Assembly: GCF_003073045.1 (NCBI RefSeq)
Contig: NC_037593.1
Span: 6,439,525-6,503,524, forward strand
Length of the DNA stretch: 64,000 nt
Direction: 5' to 3'
Origin: Pomacea canaliculata
Lineage: Eukaryota; Mollusca; Gastropoda; Architaenioglossa; Ampullariidae
Both the position numbers and the translations under genes were made by a program. Of this stretch, positions 27,501 to 55,659 are shown in pieces. Under the pieces are notes generated by a model. That model was not told the origin of the DNA. It saw only the letters and a list, made by a program, of their open reading frames with translations, and ran no database searches. Each line of letters opens with the position of its first letter. The stretch's first letter is position 1.

Positions 27501-30429
27501 AAAGAACCACAACAAAGCTATTCTGCAGCTTGCATGGAAACATGTTTGTTCCAGCTTTAATTTTTTTTAGAAACCACTTGCAGCTTGTTAATACTATGCT
27601 TGGATATTAAAATTTTTAATAAACATAAATGGTTCAGATGCACAGCTGCATCGTCAGGAAGCTAAGACTGTGATTGCCATCCGTGGTTGTCCTAAACCTC
27701 AGGCTGTCATGTCAATGTTGCTTTCACTGGAAATGCATACACAAGTGGGTGTATAAGGCATGCAGTTCTTGAATTCAGTAAATTCTAGATTCAGTAAGTA
27801 ATCCTCGTCTTTCAAATATCACTTGTGAAACAGTGGTTGTCGATAAATTCATTCCATGCCATATTTTCCAAGTAAACATTGAAGTCCGCCAGTGTAGCAT
27901 TTAATATAAATGTTTCTAAATCTTGTACACATCTTGTAAACTGTGCAAGCAATGCAAAACACATCTCACAGGCAAAAATAGAATCTCTATGCAAAAGCTG
28001 TAACTGATGGCTAAAAGCCTATTCCTTTCACTAGTGCTATCCTTGCATGCTCAATGCTTCCGACTGCAGTACTGTGACGAGTTCAACTATAACTGTTCAA
28101 TGAAGGCTACCATGCAGCATCACAAATGCTTACTACAGGCACCAGGACTTCAAGGGTTCAAAAAAGAAGGCTACTAGCTTTTTTTAAATGATGAATACAA
28201 GCCAACTACCTGTTCTGTCATTTAAATGCCATACAAAGCTCCATAACAGCTGATGAAAGCCAGCTAAAACATCCAGCAAAATGTCCAGGTGAATTTGCTC
28301 TTAACTAATCATTCTGCAAATCAAAATCATTGAGGGAGTGAGCCACTGTCTCTATATAACCACTTGTACTGTCATGCATGCCAAAGGACAGCACCGTGTT
28401 TACTTTAAACCTAGGTATGGGTTGTGATCGGATCAAATTCTAGTAATAATTTTCCCATATGGAAACTACGTCTGTCTACTCCACTATTACCATGCTCAAG
28501 GAGTAAAAAATACTTTTCCACCTGAGGTTTGTGGAACAGTTTCCACTCCATAGTATCCATACATTCTAAATATATCTGCTACTCAATTTCCCTCTCCCCC
28601 AATGGGCAACTAACAATTTATTCTATGGCAGTCAATCCTTTGATCACAAGGTAATCACAATTAAGCTATAAACAGGAGCAGTACCAGCCACCCTGAAACC
28701 ACAGTCAAGATTATGAGTTTCTCCTCAAGAACGACAACTTACACCATTTGCAGTATATATTCTGTAACAAAACAACTCACATTTTTCTACATTATTCATC
28801 AGAAGTGGTAATGCAGACTACTTGCTTCACCCTTGTTTATAAAGCAATCCCTCTATGCTGTGCCATCCATCCAGAAACGGCCACCTTAGCTAACAAGTGA
28901 AAATAGCATACTCAAAGCATTAAACTAAGTTTTGTTGCAGCACTTATTTCCGGATTGCATTTGCTTGCCAATTTGTTACAACATCCACTACCAACGACAT
29001 AAACAGGAGCAAGCTTAAAAAAAAAAAAAAAGAAGAAGAAAAAAAGACTGCACTTCAAATCGCTACCTAGGCACATGTGCCAACAGATATAAAAACTACA
29101 AGCACTATCTGAATACAAATAAATGAGTTACATGTTCTGATTTTTATGGATAGGACAAAAGATGTAGCATGTGTGTTAATCAATCTTCAGGTATGTTTTA
29201 CAACTGTTGCACACAAACTACTCTGCAATGATATGTACAGGAAATAAAATCACAACTTACGGAACACAGTCTTTCAAGCAGTGACAGATCTGCCACAGGG
29301 TGGAAGGGGAAAGCATTTCTTTCCCTCAGGGCATGGTGTCATGGATTAACAGCATTTGAAATACAGATCACACATCCAAACAGTCAGCATTGTTTTCTCC
29401 CAATTATTCCCTCGGAAAAAGTTCCTTTCTCAGTTTTTCAAGTACATCTACTGACATATCTAGGTAAGGTTTAGAAATAAAAGTAAAAAAAGATGGCAGA
29501 TTTTAAGTGTAAAGAAAAGCATGTAATTTTTTAGTTAAGGCTTGTAGAAACCTCATTTGCCAAGGATTGTGGTAGCAAGCAAAATTTATCTCCCAAACCA
29601 ACAATGAAGGGACAAGCACACCAAATCGAGATCATTCTTCACAAACAGGGATGACAACAATGTCCTGCACTATCTCCTGAAGTTTACAAAAGAGAGACAT
29701 CATGATGAATACCTATAGACAAACTATTTTGTGCACACATCCAAAAACAAACCAAAATAAAAAAAAAGCTGTAGTCCAAATCAGAGATAACAGTGTCACT
29801 TTTCTAGCCTTTCATCACCCATTACCCCCAACCCACCAACCCACTTAAATATCTTTGGCAGCTCTGGTATTAGACCCAATGTGGTCCAGTTATCACTTTC
29901 TGCCAAAGGCTCTTTTGTTGCAAACTGTCCTCTACATTTCAAATGAAACTGTCAGTCAGGTAAAGTTGATAGGACAATCACTAGACAATATTTACAAAGT
30001 TGAGAATTTGTGCACTTGCCACCACACTTTTTTTAAAAAAAAGAAACATCAACTCCTTCTGTAGAGAGGAGACTGCGAGACGTTGTACTTTGGTTCCTTG
30101 GTGCTCCCAAGTCAAGCCACTCAATGGCTTTTTGAGAGGATTTGACACGATGTGACAAACCTGCTCACTTCTCTCTGCCTCTGGAAATAAGAGTAAATTA
30201 TTTCTTGAAGTAATTATGACATGCTCTCACACACCATCCTCATTAACAGAGTCTAATCAATCAGACCAGACCTTTCTTTACCAAATTTAAATATCTTTCT
30301 TCTAACAAAGGGAAATAAAATTGCTATCAGGGTGAGAAAAAAGTGATCAGCTAACTGTGCTAAGATATTTTGCATATCCAAAGCTTTACAACCAGTCTTG
30401 GAAGAAAGGTTTACCAGTAAAACTGATGC
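24519..30429. other. Region between PAGR1 and ERK ends; probable ERK 3' UTR in part
   Basis: There is no coding exon and very few CpG dinucleotides. Minus-strand AATAAA candidates (TTTATT on plus) occur at 25848-25853, 27406-27411 and 28617-28622, any of which could end an ERK transcript with a long 3' UTR. No structured RNA or conserved protein was recognised. Confidence 0.45.
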
Positions 30430-47240
<16,811 letters not shown>

Positions 47241-47296
47241 ATTGGACAGTGACGCACAGGGATGGAGGTAGCTTGATCACGTGACAAGACAGCCGT

Positions 47297-47304
47297 TGAC
47301 GTCA
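47297..47304. promoter_or_regulatory. Palindromic CRE (TGACGTCA) upstream of ERK
   Basis: A perfect 8-bp CREB/ATF site lies 57 bp upstream of the ERK start codon, in the presumed promoter or 5' UTR. No TATA box is evident. Function is inferred from motif and position only. Confidence 0.5.
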
Positions 47305-47808
47305 ATGTACCAAGACATTTTTTTTTTTTTTCAAACCGACTTGAAACGGTCGCCGCTCATTCGTTAGCAGACCGGTTAGATGATGCTGAAGGAGGAGGAA
47401 TATTTGATTCATACGAGTTTGCTTTTAACATTTATTATTACGCTGAGCTAACATTACCAACTGACGCACGCTTCTTTGCTGCAAGCAGGCAGCTGCAGCG
47501 GGTTCCGGGTGTGCCCGTTATTTGCAGCTGTGCATTTATTCATAAGTGCAAACCCCCAACGATTTCCTAGTCACGCATATGCTCCTTGTCAGTGATTTCA
47601 TAATACCTGCATGGCACTGTTCGTTTCTGCGACAAGAGCTAGACCTTAAATCGACTCGTTCAAGACGAAATGTAAAGGAGGAGGGAGGAAAAAATCAATG
47701 GATGCAGCGTGATACACAAGACGCCAATTGTGCAAACACCTCAACACTAGCCTCGTGGCTAGCGTATCATCTCTGTATAACTGCATTCTGACTGTTGATT
47801 TCAGTATA

Positions 47809-47960
47809 ACAACAATCACACCCCACCTACCCGTTCACAGGTACATGCAGTAGGCATTCATATGTTGTGCACTGACAAACAACAATCACACGTACGTACC
47901 CTACCTACCCGTTCACAGGTACATGCAGTTGGCATTCATATATGTGTGTTGTGCACTGAC
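47809..47960. repeat. Two tandem copies of a ~70-bp unit
   Basis: Both copies contain AACAACAATCACA, CTACCCGTTCACAGGTACAT, GCAGTWGGCATTCATAT and TTGTGCACTGACA. The second has short extra CGTACGTAC and TATGTGTG inserts. Confidence 0.85.
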
Positions 47961-48850
47961 ATTACGAAAAAGATGGATTGCTTGATGTATGCCTGATAAA
48001 CAACACCTTAAGACCGGTGTTGAGATTAACCCTTAAAGGCTCACCCAAACGCATGTTTGTTGTGCGTGAGTTTAACTGTACATGACAGCTGCACGTGCGC
48101 AAAGAGAAAGGAAGGTGGAGACAATTACAAAGTTATTTCATGGCGACAAAACCCTCGGTTACGTCAGATCGAGAGAAAAAGTTCCAGAGACAATCGGTGT
48201 TGCGTGTGTGCATTCTTATGTATACGTGTGTGCGTGCGTGTTTGTGTGTGTGCGCGCGCGCCTTGTGTGCGCCATGCCATGCATGGCTTTTATAAGAGCC
48301 TGGTGGGATGTCGAAAGAGGAGTGCAATTGATCGGTATACAGCCTGTATTTGCGTGCCACAAGCTGGCTGAAATGGTTGGAATCCATTTTTAGATCACGC
48401 GGCGAAGCTGGCGCCATCGTAATGACGACCTGCTTTTTTTTTTTTTTTTTTTCTATCTGCTCCTGATCTCGGTCTGTGTCAGTCAACTGAAACTGTTGTT
48501 TGACACCAAGCTTACGTCACATGTAGTGATGTGTGTTGCACAAACTGTAAATACAGAGATATGGCAGCGGGGCTTAACGAGAGAGAGAAGGGGGGAGATT
48601 GCACCGAGTTTAAAGAAAATTGAGAGACACACCCATGGAAGAAAAAAAACAACAAAGAAGACAATAGATTTTTTAAAACTATTGCTGCACAAAGGTTATT
48701 TCTGAGAATCTGAAGCCTAGAGCTCGTATCCACAAGAAGGACCACAAACAAAATAAGCCATCTCAGCTGAGGTTTGTTTTTCTGAGCGCTTCTTTCACAC
48801 ACACATACACACAAAAGACGCGCATATCCTTTTTCTCCTTATTTGCTTAT

Positions 48851-48979
48851 TCTCTGTGTGTGTGGTGAGTGCATGCATGTGTGTTTGTGAGTCTGGATGT
48901 GTGTGATGGCGGGTGTGCGATGCGCGTGCGTGTGTACGTGTGCATGTGTGTGAGTGAGTGTGTGTGTGGGGGGGGGGGC
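48851..48979. repeat. TG-rich microsatellite region
   Basis: Imperfect (TG)n with GC interruptions ends in a G-run (48967-48978). A similar TG/CG tract lies at about 48205-48262. Such alternating purine-pyrimidine DNA can adopt Z-form; no gene is implied. Confidence 0.8.
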
Positions 48980-49374
48980 ACTGTGTAAATGAGTGAACTT
49001 GTTTGTCCGCGAGTTAGTGTTTCTCTGTCTTTCCTGCCTGCAAGCAACAAGTGGATGGCAAGTACTCCATGTTGTTGACGTAAGAAATGAAAAGCGGCAA
49101 GAAAGAAAAACACAGTTCAGACACAATTCAGCTACAGAAGTCACCCAAAGCAACAACTGCCGGGTGGGAATGGAGGATCAGAGAAAAAAAAAATGATATC
49201 CGTAACAACGACAACAACAACAGCAATAATAATAGCAACGTATAAAAAATAATGATGATATCGATGATGAATATGATGACGATCACGTGGATTTGTCGTT
49301 ACATTAACAGGACTGGGACATCAGAAGGATGGTTCTGCGCTTTTTCTCCCCTTTTGTCATTGTCTCTTCTCCCC

Positions 49375-49545
49375 GAGCGGTCTGGTAACACAATAATTAG
49401 CGCCTGTCACCAATACAGTGAGGGTTGGCTGTCCTGGGTTCATATCTCGTTTGGGGCACGCTGTTCTTTCTCTGCACGTGGCATCTGTTCACAGGGCTGG
49501 TATAGTTGCTGGCTCGGAGTAAAACACCAATGTCCCCTCTTCCCC
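49375..49545 (+). repeat. tRNA-derived SINE (family of 59.4 kb)
   Basis: Shares GCGCCTGTCACCAATACAGT, CTGGGTTCATATCTCGT (B box), GGCACGCTGTTCTTTCTCTG, CACGTGGCATCTGTTCACAG and the GTTGCTGGCTCGG...AAAACACCAA end with the copies at 50.6, 59.4 and 60.6 kb. The tail is pyrimidine-rich. A target duplication is not clear. Confidence 0.8.
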
Positions 49546-50565
49546 TTCACCCCATAGAGCTGACATCACCGGCGGGTGAAAGCATTGTTGCTGTCAAACC
49601 AGCCAAGCAAGCAGAGACACGGAGGACGAGAGGTAAATCACGAGGTATGCCCACTAAATATTGTCTTCAGCCATCGAGACTTGTTGACCTGAGACTTGGA
49701 CGTTTGCACCTCTTGCATTACACCGCTCAGTTCAGAGTTCACAACGTCTGTTCACTGTGCAACGTCAGACCCTGTCTCGTGCTTTCTCGCACCGGGACGA
49801 CATTCATCGCGAAATCAAATTCCAGCTCGTCTGTAAATGAAATCCCTCGCTCAAAACGAACTTCATCACACTTGCATCATCGATGTCGTGTACTCTGTGG
49901 TCAGCAGCTACTGTAGATGGCGGTCTCGATGTCTTTCGCAGCAAAATGTTTTCCCGATCCTGGTTTTCTCTCACACTGCTGCCACTGTCCAGTTGGCCGG
50001 AAGGAACGGAGTCTCTCGAGGCGCCTTCCGTCCGGTGGGAAGGGCAGGGGGTGAAGCCGTTGGCTTGAGATGGTGACGTGGGATAACGGTGACAACACGA
50101 CTCGGGCTGACAGCGCAGGATGTTATCCGGCAGAGCAGCGACCCTTGCATTCCATTAACTTCACAAAAACAGCAACAGGGTTTGTGATTTGAGTTTGTAG
50201 AATGCGGTGAGCCTGGCTTTGGCTGTGGTGCCACGCTAGGAACCTATTATTATTATTGTTGTTGTTGTTCTTGCTATTGTTGTTTGTGTTCAGAGTCGCT
50301 AGACACCGGCAGTGTCTACAGACTTGCTCTGATATTCTCAACAGACTTCCACTGACGACCTGCACTGGTAAACTTTACAGAAGTGACTGACCATGCAATA
50401 CTGAGCTATTTTTCTTGCATTTTACAATTTTATAAAACAAAATTGTTGTCGAAATTTCTTAGTCTAAAGTGAACTTCGACCTTTCAGTTCACGTTTATGA
50501 AGCTGCTATGTCACTGCACCTTTGTGATTCTTTAAAGAAACTTGGAGGTGAAGGGAGAGTTGGGG

Positions 50566-50733
50566 AGGGGAAACCGGTGTTTTACGCCGAGGCAGCAGCT
50601 AGGAGGCAGCCAGCCCTGTAAACAGATGCCACATGCAGTAAAAGAACAACGTGCCTGAGATGAGATCTGAATCCATGACAGTCAATCCTCGCTGTATTGG
50701 TGACAGGTGCTAACCGTTACGCCAACGGACCGC
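50566..50733 (-). repeat. tRNA-derived SINE, inverted copy
   Basis: On the minus strand it reads GCGGTCCGTTGGCGTAACGG, TTAGCACCTGTCACCAATAC, GGATTCAGATCTCATCTCAG, CATGTGGCATCTGTTTACAG, CTCGGCGTAAAACACC. It is a full-length family member opposite to the copy 1 kb upstream. Confidence 0.8.
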
Positions 50734-51077
50734 GTTCGAGTCAAGAAGGAATGAATAAAACAAAGATGAGGAAAAAAGAGAAAAACGGAAGAAAAAAGTG
50801 GATAAAAATTCAACATAGAGAGGTTAATTAAATAATGAGATCGCAACCTCAATATAAAAAAATAGTCACCCACAGTCTGAACTTTGGAGTGGATTTGGAA
50901 TATTCTAAAATGAAGGGAAAATAAATCCATATACATTTCCAAATATGCAGGTGGAGCCAAAACCGATTGTTTGATAGGTTTACTTTCCCGAGTTACATTA
51001 TCTTCTAAGCATGTAATTAATCCTACTGGATCTCTTGGCAATGTATGTTCCTAGATATTGAGTCATGTTATTCCTGT

Positions 51078-51445
51078 GACAGGTTCACGTGAAATAACTC
51101 GTTTGTTTGACAGGTTTACACAAAATAGCTCTTTTGTATGAGATGAGAGGTTATGATCGAGATGGAAAGTTTACATACAAGTGATAGATGACATAGATGA
51201 CATGTTTATATTAAATAAGAAGACAGGCTTATATGAGCTGACAGGTTTTGCGAGATGTCAGGTTAACAGTTAACAGGTTTACATGAGCTGGACAGTTTAA
51301 GAGAGTTTATAGATGACATATTTGTATGAAGTTTGTCTGCTTATTTGAGGTAACAGGAGAGAACACGTTTATACGACGTTTAGACATGAGTGAACATGTT
51401 TATATTAATCAACAGGTTTATACGTATTATACGATATGTTTATAT
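51078..51445. repeat. Degenerate minisatellite, GACAGGTTTACATGAG-like unit
   Basis: About 14 diverged units of roughly 16-40 bp carry GACAGGTTTA/AACAGGTTTA followed by YATGAG or TATTAA, for example near 51109, 51224, 51273, 51394 and 51412. Copies vary in length and no coding frame persists. Confidence 0.65.
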
Positions 51446-52326
51446 ATAACATCGGATAAGAGAGACGAAGGTGAGCAATTTTCAAAAAGTGCGAGAAGAC
51501 AGGTGAAGGATGAACACAGTTGTGTCCCTTTAACTTGACTGTCTGTGTGTGTGTGTTTGCTGGGTGCAAGGGACCTCAGAGTGTGCTCATGATAGTTTTT
51601 AACCCTCGGCAAGTAAACAAGGCCTGCGACTTGCTTCAGGTAGCGAAACAAGGCCAACTATATAGCTCTAACTGACGATGAAGATTCAAACACTGCGCTT
51701 GCCCTAAGGGCTTGAAGAGGTTACCTTTGGGGCTAGGACCGTTTGAAGCAATACATGCACAGGAATGATGAGTACTTACTGTACCCACCTTCTCCATCTA
51801 CTCTAACAAAATAATAACAAACAGAAACTAAAATTAAAACTGCCGAAATTGTCAGCATCTTATGACAGGGATCCAACAAGGAGATGTTGTGTTTTGACAC
51901 GTGTTCAAGGCTCATCGTGTCTAAGATGCATGCACTGCTTGTGTGTTGTTGCCACACAGCATCTGCGTTCTGATTTTACCTGTCATTGTGAGTGCGAGTG
52001 CTACCTGTGGAGAATCCGGATTGTTGTGTCACACTGAGGAGAGGAGTCGCTCGCTGCTCTCCTGTGCACCTGTGGGTTGGTGGTGTGGGCGTTGTCTGTG
52101 TTCGTGCTTGCGTTGGTGTGGGATGACGATTACGTGGTTTTCCTGGGTAAGGGCCCGGGTGCACGAAACAAAAACTACTTTAAATATAAAAGCCATCTGT
52201 CATTACATAACATTACATTACCCAGACATAAGTGCAATTTTTTTCAAATTTAATTTTTGTAATGTCCTCCTAATTTCAAATGGATGTTAGTTCGAAGTTT
52301 GTGTGGATGCTGTTAAGCCTTGGATA

Positions 52327-52581
52327 CAGGGCCGTGCTTAGGGGTAGGCGGACGAGGCATCTGCCTAGGGCCCCGCGCTTTTGATTGATATGGTAACTAG
52401 GCATATGGAAGTGTAGTCAGCCGTATCACATTCTCGCTGGACGCGCTTGGAGACAGAAGGCTGCTGGACACCGAGGATTTATCGCGCATGAACGTTCGTG
52501 CATTGAGCTATTGCTGGATTTATGTGAGGGCCCCGCACATGCCCTTTGCCTCGGGCCCCGCGGGGGCTAAGAACGGGCCTG
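52327..52581. mobile_element. Non-autonomous hAT-type MITE (255 bp)
   Basis: The element starts CAGGGCCGTGCTTAG and ends CTAAGAACGGGCCTG, imperfect terminal inverted repeats of about 15 bp. Subterminal GGGCCCCGCG strings also mirror each other. It is flanked by a perfect 8-bp direct repeat CTTGGATA (52319-52326 and 52582-52589), the target-site size of hAT transposons. There is no transposase frame inside. Confidence 0.88.
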
Positions 52582-54128
52582 CTTGGATATATACATCTTT
52601 TTATGTACATCTTCACTGTATACGAACTGATGGTAGACTTCCACGACAGCAGTCGATATCAATATTAGCAATACACAATACTATCAATATTATACCGATA
52701 CCATCATCAGCATCATCAGTAGGACACACAACTTTCAATAATATATTGATACTATCGTTACTTTGTCACCCATGTAATTGTCAATAAAATCATCAGTATA
52801 CTATATAATTAAGCGACTCACCATAATCATCACAATAATCAACTAATTTTGGGAGAGAGTCTGAGAGGCGATGATGGCGTTATGAAGAGGGCATGTAACC
52901 CATAAATAGAGAGGGGGAGGTAATTTTGGTGGAAGTCTACCACCAAGAGCAGCGAGAGGTGTGGATGGCGAGATCACGAGACTTTACTTATATCTCTACG
53001 TGTCTCTACACCTCTTTCTGTAGTGTTACTATTTCTCTGCCTCATCATATACCATTTTGGGTATGGGTACTCCATAAAAGGAACTGTCATTGTCATCTTT
53101 CTGTCTTTTTCTCTCCCTCCCTTTCAGGGACGCGCGCTCATTTCTCACAGATCCTCGTTCACGGGTGCTCGTGTAAGGGACACAACTGCAGTAAAGTGCA
53201 CCACCCAGCATACAGCTAGCCTCCCTTTGAAGGCAGGATCCACCTTTTACGTTCATTGCTCTCTATTTTTGTTGCTATTTTCTGAATCATATCAGTGTAT
53301 CCTAAAGATCTACGCCAGGTTTGACAAAAACTAGCTTAATTTCCATAAGAATGATGCATTTTGACAGCCACACATGACAAATGTTTCATTCTGGCAAACA
53401 GAAAGTCAGACATTGTCAGTAGAAAATTGTTTCTGTCGACCAGGACAGCCAGAAATTTACTCTGAAACTTGCAGCCCTGGCAGCCAGCAAAGTCACACTT
53501 TTTACTTTTACAGTCAGACATTTCAGAGTGAAAATAACGGCCATACACGTTCATATTTCTTCGACATAAGAAACAGTATCTATTTCTCTTACCCGAAGTA
53601 CTAACCACTCTTCAACACACACATTCAGTAGATTGTATAAGTACTGAGTGAACTCGAATGTTGATGTCAATGCTCATACAAGAAGCAACAAGTCAAAAAT
53701 TTTACATGAACATCAACAGAATGACAGGCTTTTCTGTTAAATTTTGTTTATTTCTTCTCAGTGCCTGATGTGTACCGTGTGTATATATATATATCTATAA
53801 AAATATAAAAGAACATTGAACATCCTCAAGCTTATAAAAAGATAAGAAGATCAAAATGAAAACAAGCAATAAATTCTAATCCTTGTGTTGGTCGTCCTCC
53901 AGTCAATGCGTAAATTTATTGCCGTGTATTCGATAGAGGGCGCTCCTATTAATCATTTTCTAATCCAACAAGCTGTCGTCTGGGATACGATTGCTAGCTT
54001 CTCTCTCTCTCTCCATCCCCCCCTCTCTCTCTCACACACACACACACACATATTGAAAATCAACCAGCTTCAAACAATATAGAATCATTAAAACAAAAAC
54101 AAACGAGCTGAAAACAATATAAAAAAAA

Positions 54129-54315
54129 CTTGTAGCGAAGCAGAAGATGATCTGTCAGGAGTGGTTCGAGTCTTGTGCGAGCAGCAGCTTGATTGACTGA
54201 ACGAGGCTCACAAAAAACACTGTGGGGTCGAGTTGGCACCAAAGTCCGGGATGCAGATTATTTCCGGAGTGTAGCACTCTAGTAGACATTGACCGGTCAT
54301 GGCGACCGATAGCCG
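54129..54315 (-). pseudogene. Inverted relic of the putative last exon of the thioredoxin-like family
   Basis: The minus strand aligns over its whole length to 58258-58462 on the plus strand. Shared strings include GAGTGCTACAC(T/C)CCGGAAA, CTGCATCC, AATCAAGCTGCTGC and TTCTGCTTCGC. Both encode a Cys-spaced ECYTPE..C I pattern in one frame. The acceptor CTCAG seen in the plus copy is TTCGG here, so it should not splice. It could be a leftover of a third family copy or of an inverted duplication. Confidence 0.65.
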
Positions 54316-54690
54316 AAAGTGCAAAACAGGCATACACACACACACCCTGCTCAGCATCACCGTATCACCATCTATTAGGATAGATACAAATATGAGTACT
54401 GATGTCTGAATTACAGGGACTATAATTTTTGATTAGTAAGATGTGATGTTTGTTCATTTTGTCAACGATTGTAAAAGTTGTTAGTAATAGGTGTTTAAGT
54501 TGGGTGGGATGATAGGTTTCGATTTAGATGTTGTATGAATTCTGCTTTCAACTTGATTGGATTTCGTTTGTTAGATGTGTGGAGGAAGGCTGTTTGGTAC
54601 TTGAATGTATTGCTGTGTTGTCGGCAAACATTTCGCATGGTTGGGAGGTGTGAAGGGGAGAGCCTTGATGAAGACAGAAAACAGAAGAGG

Positions 54691-54693
<3 letters not shown>

Positions 54694-54755
<62 letters not shown>
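54694..54755. repeat. (GA)31 microsatellite
   Basis: A pure GA dinucleotide run of 62 bp. The Arg-Glu and Ser-Leu open frames across it are artefacts. Confidence 0.97.
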
Positions 54756-54760
<5 letters not shown>

Positions 54761-55602
54761 TGAAGACAAGACTTAGTTTCCATCTTTGGTGATACCAGCT
54801 GTCATTGTAGCAAAAGTACAAAGTACAGCTTCCATAACAAATACCATTTGTCAGTTAGATTACTTGTGATATCTATCAATATGTTTCCAATTGGTATCTG
54901 ATGTCATATTTCACTTTTTATATTTAAAAAAATGCTTTGTGTGAATTATTGTCTGTATCGTAGTTTCATAGGAAGATATGTTTGAACACAGCCTACTGTT
55001 GACTGAACGGCGCGACAGATTTCAGTCATTTCTGTTTGCATGATTTTAAGTGAAGAATTGTGAACTCTATAACAAACATTTCAGCAGCTGTAATTTACAT
55101 GAATCGTGAGCAGTCCTTTACACAATGCTTTACCATCATTCGTTGCTTTAAAAATAATTTTAAAAATTAACGCGGACCATCTCGGCACCCCTCCCCTGCC
55201 CGCCCCCAGGTATCGCATGTAGTTCTCCTTCTCTCTCTCTTTCCCATGGGCTTAGGTCTATTCAATAAAAAATAAGTTCTCTCTTCTGTATGAAAAACCT
55301 GATGCAATAAGAATGAGCAGTCCAAAGTCCGTCACAGACTATGGTCGCGCACTTCGACCTGTGGACACTTCGACCTGTGCCACGTGACGAGCACAAAGAG
55401 CAGATAACTTTTTGTACAGGTTCGTGACTTCTCTGGTTATTCTGTTCGACAGCTGACAGCTGCAGCGAAGATAACAGCTGATGCTGACTGCTTCGTCGTC
55501 AGAAACACCGATGAAAAGGATTTCCTTCTTTAATTTTAGTCGCGACCCCTTGTGGCCGCGAAAGTAGTCTCCCCTTGCGACAGCACGTCATCACGTGACC
55601 AG

Positions 55603-55608
55603 TATATA
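55603..55608 (+). promoter_or_regulatory. TATA box of thioredoxin-like copy A
   Basis: TATATA in CAGTATATAGGAAG lies 52 bp before the ATG at 55660, downstream of a CACGTG E-box. Position and the parallel TATAAAA of copy B support a core promoter. Confidence 0.55.
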
Positions 55609-55659
55609 GGAAGAGTCTGGCTTTTGTGTTTCATTTCTGCTCTGACCATCGACAAAGCC

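Larger units (their letters stand above)
47305..55600. other. Intergenic region between ERK and the thioredoxin-like genes
   Basis: The two genes are divergently arranged around this stretch. It contains repeats listed separately (two SINEs, a hAT MITE, minisatellites, TG/CA and GA microsatellites, an inverted exon relic). Open frames over TG-rich and T-rich tracts at 48.0-49.2 kb are artefacts of simple sequence. No supported gene was seen. Confidence 0.5.

Noticed and set aside
53121..53604. Possible cysteine-bearing exons after a strong polypyrimidine acceptor
   Set aside because: Short frames with a few cysteines (HGCSCKGHNC; CFCRPGQPE) but no family match, no agreed frame and no matching donors; too weak to call.
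54495..54821. Leu-Ser or Arg-Glu repeat proteins
   Set aside because: Translations of a GA microsatellite.
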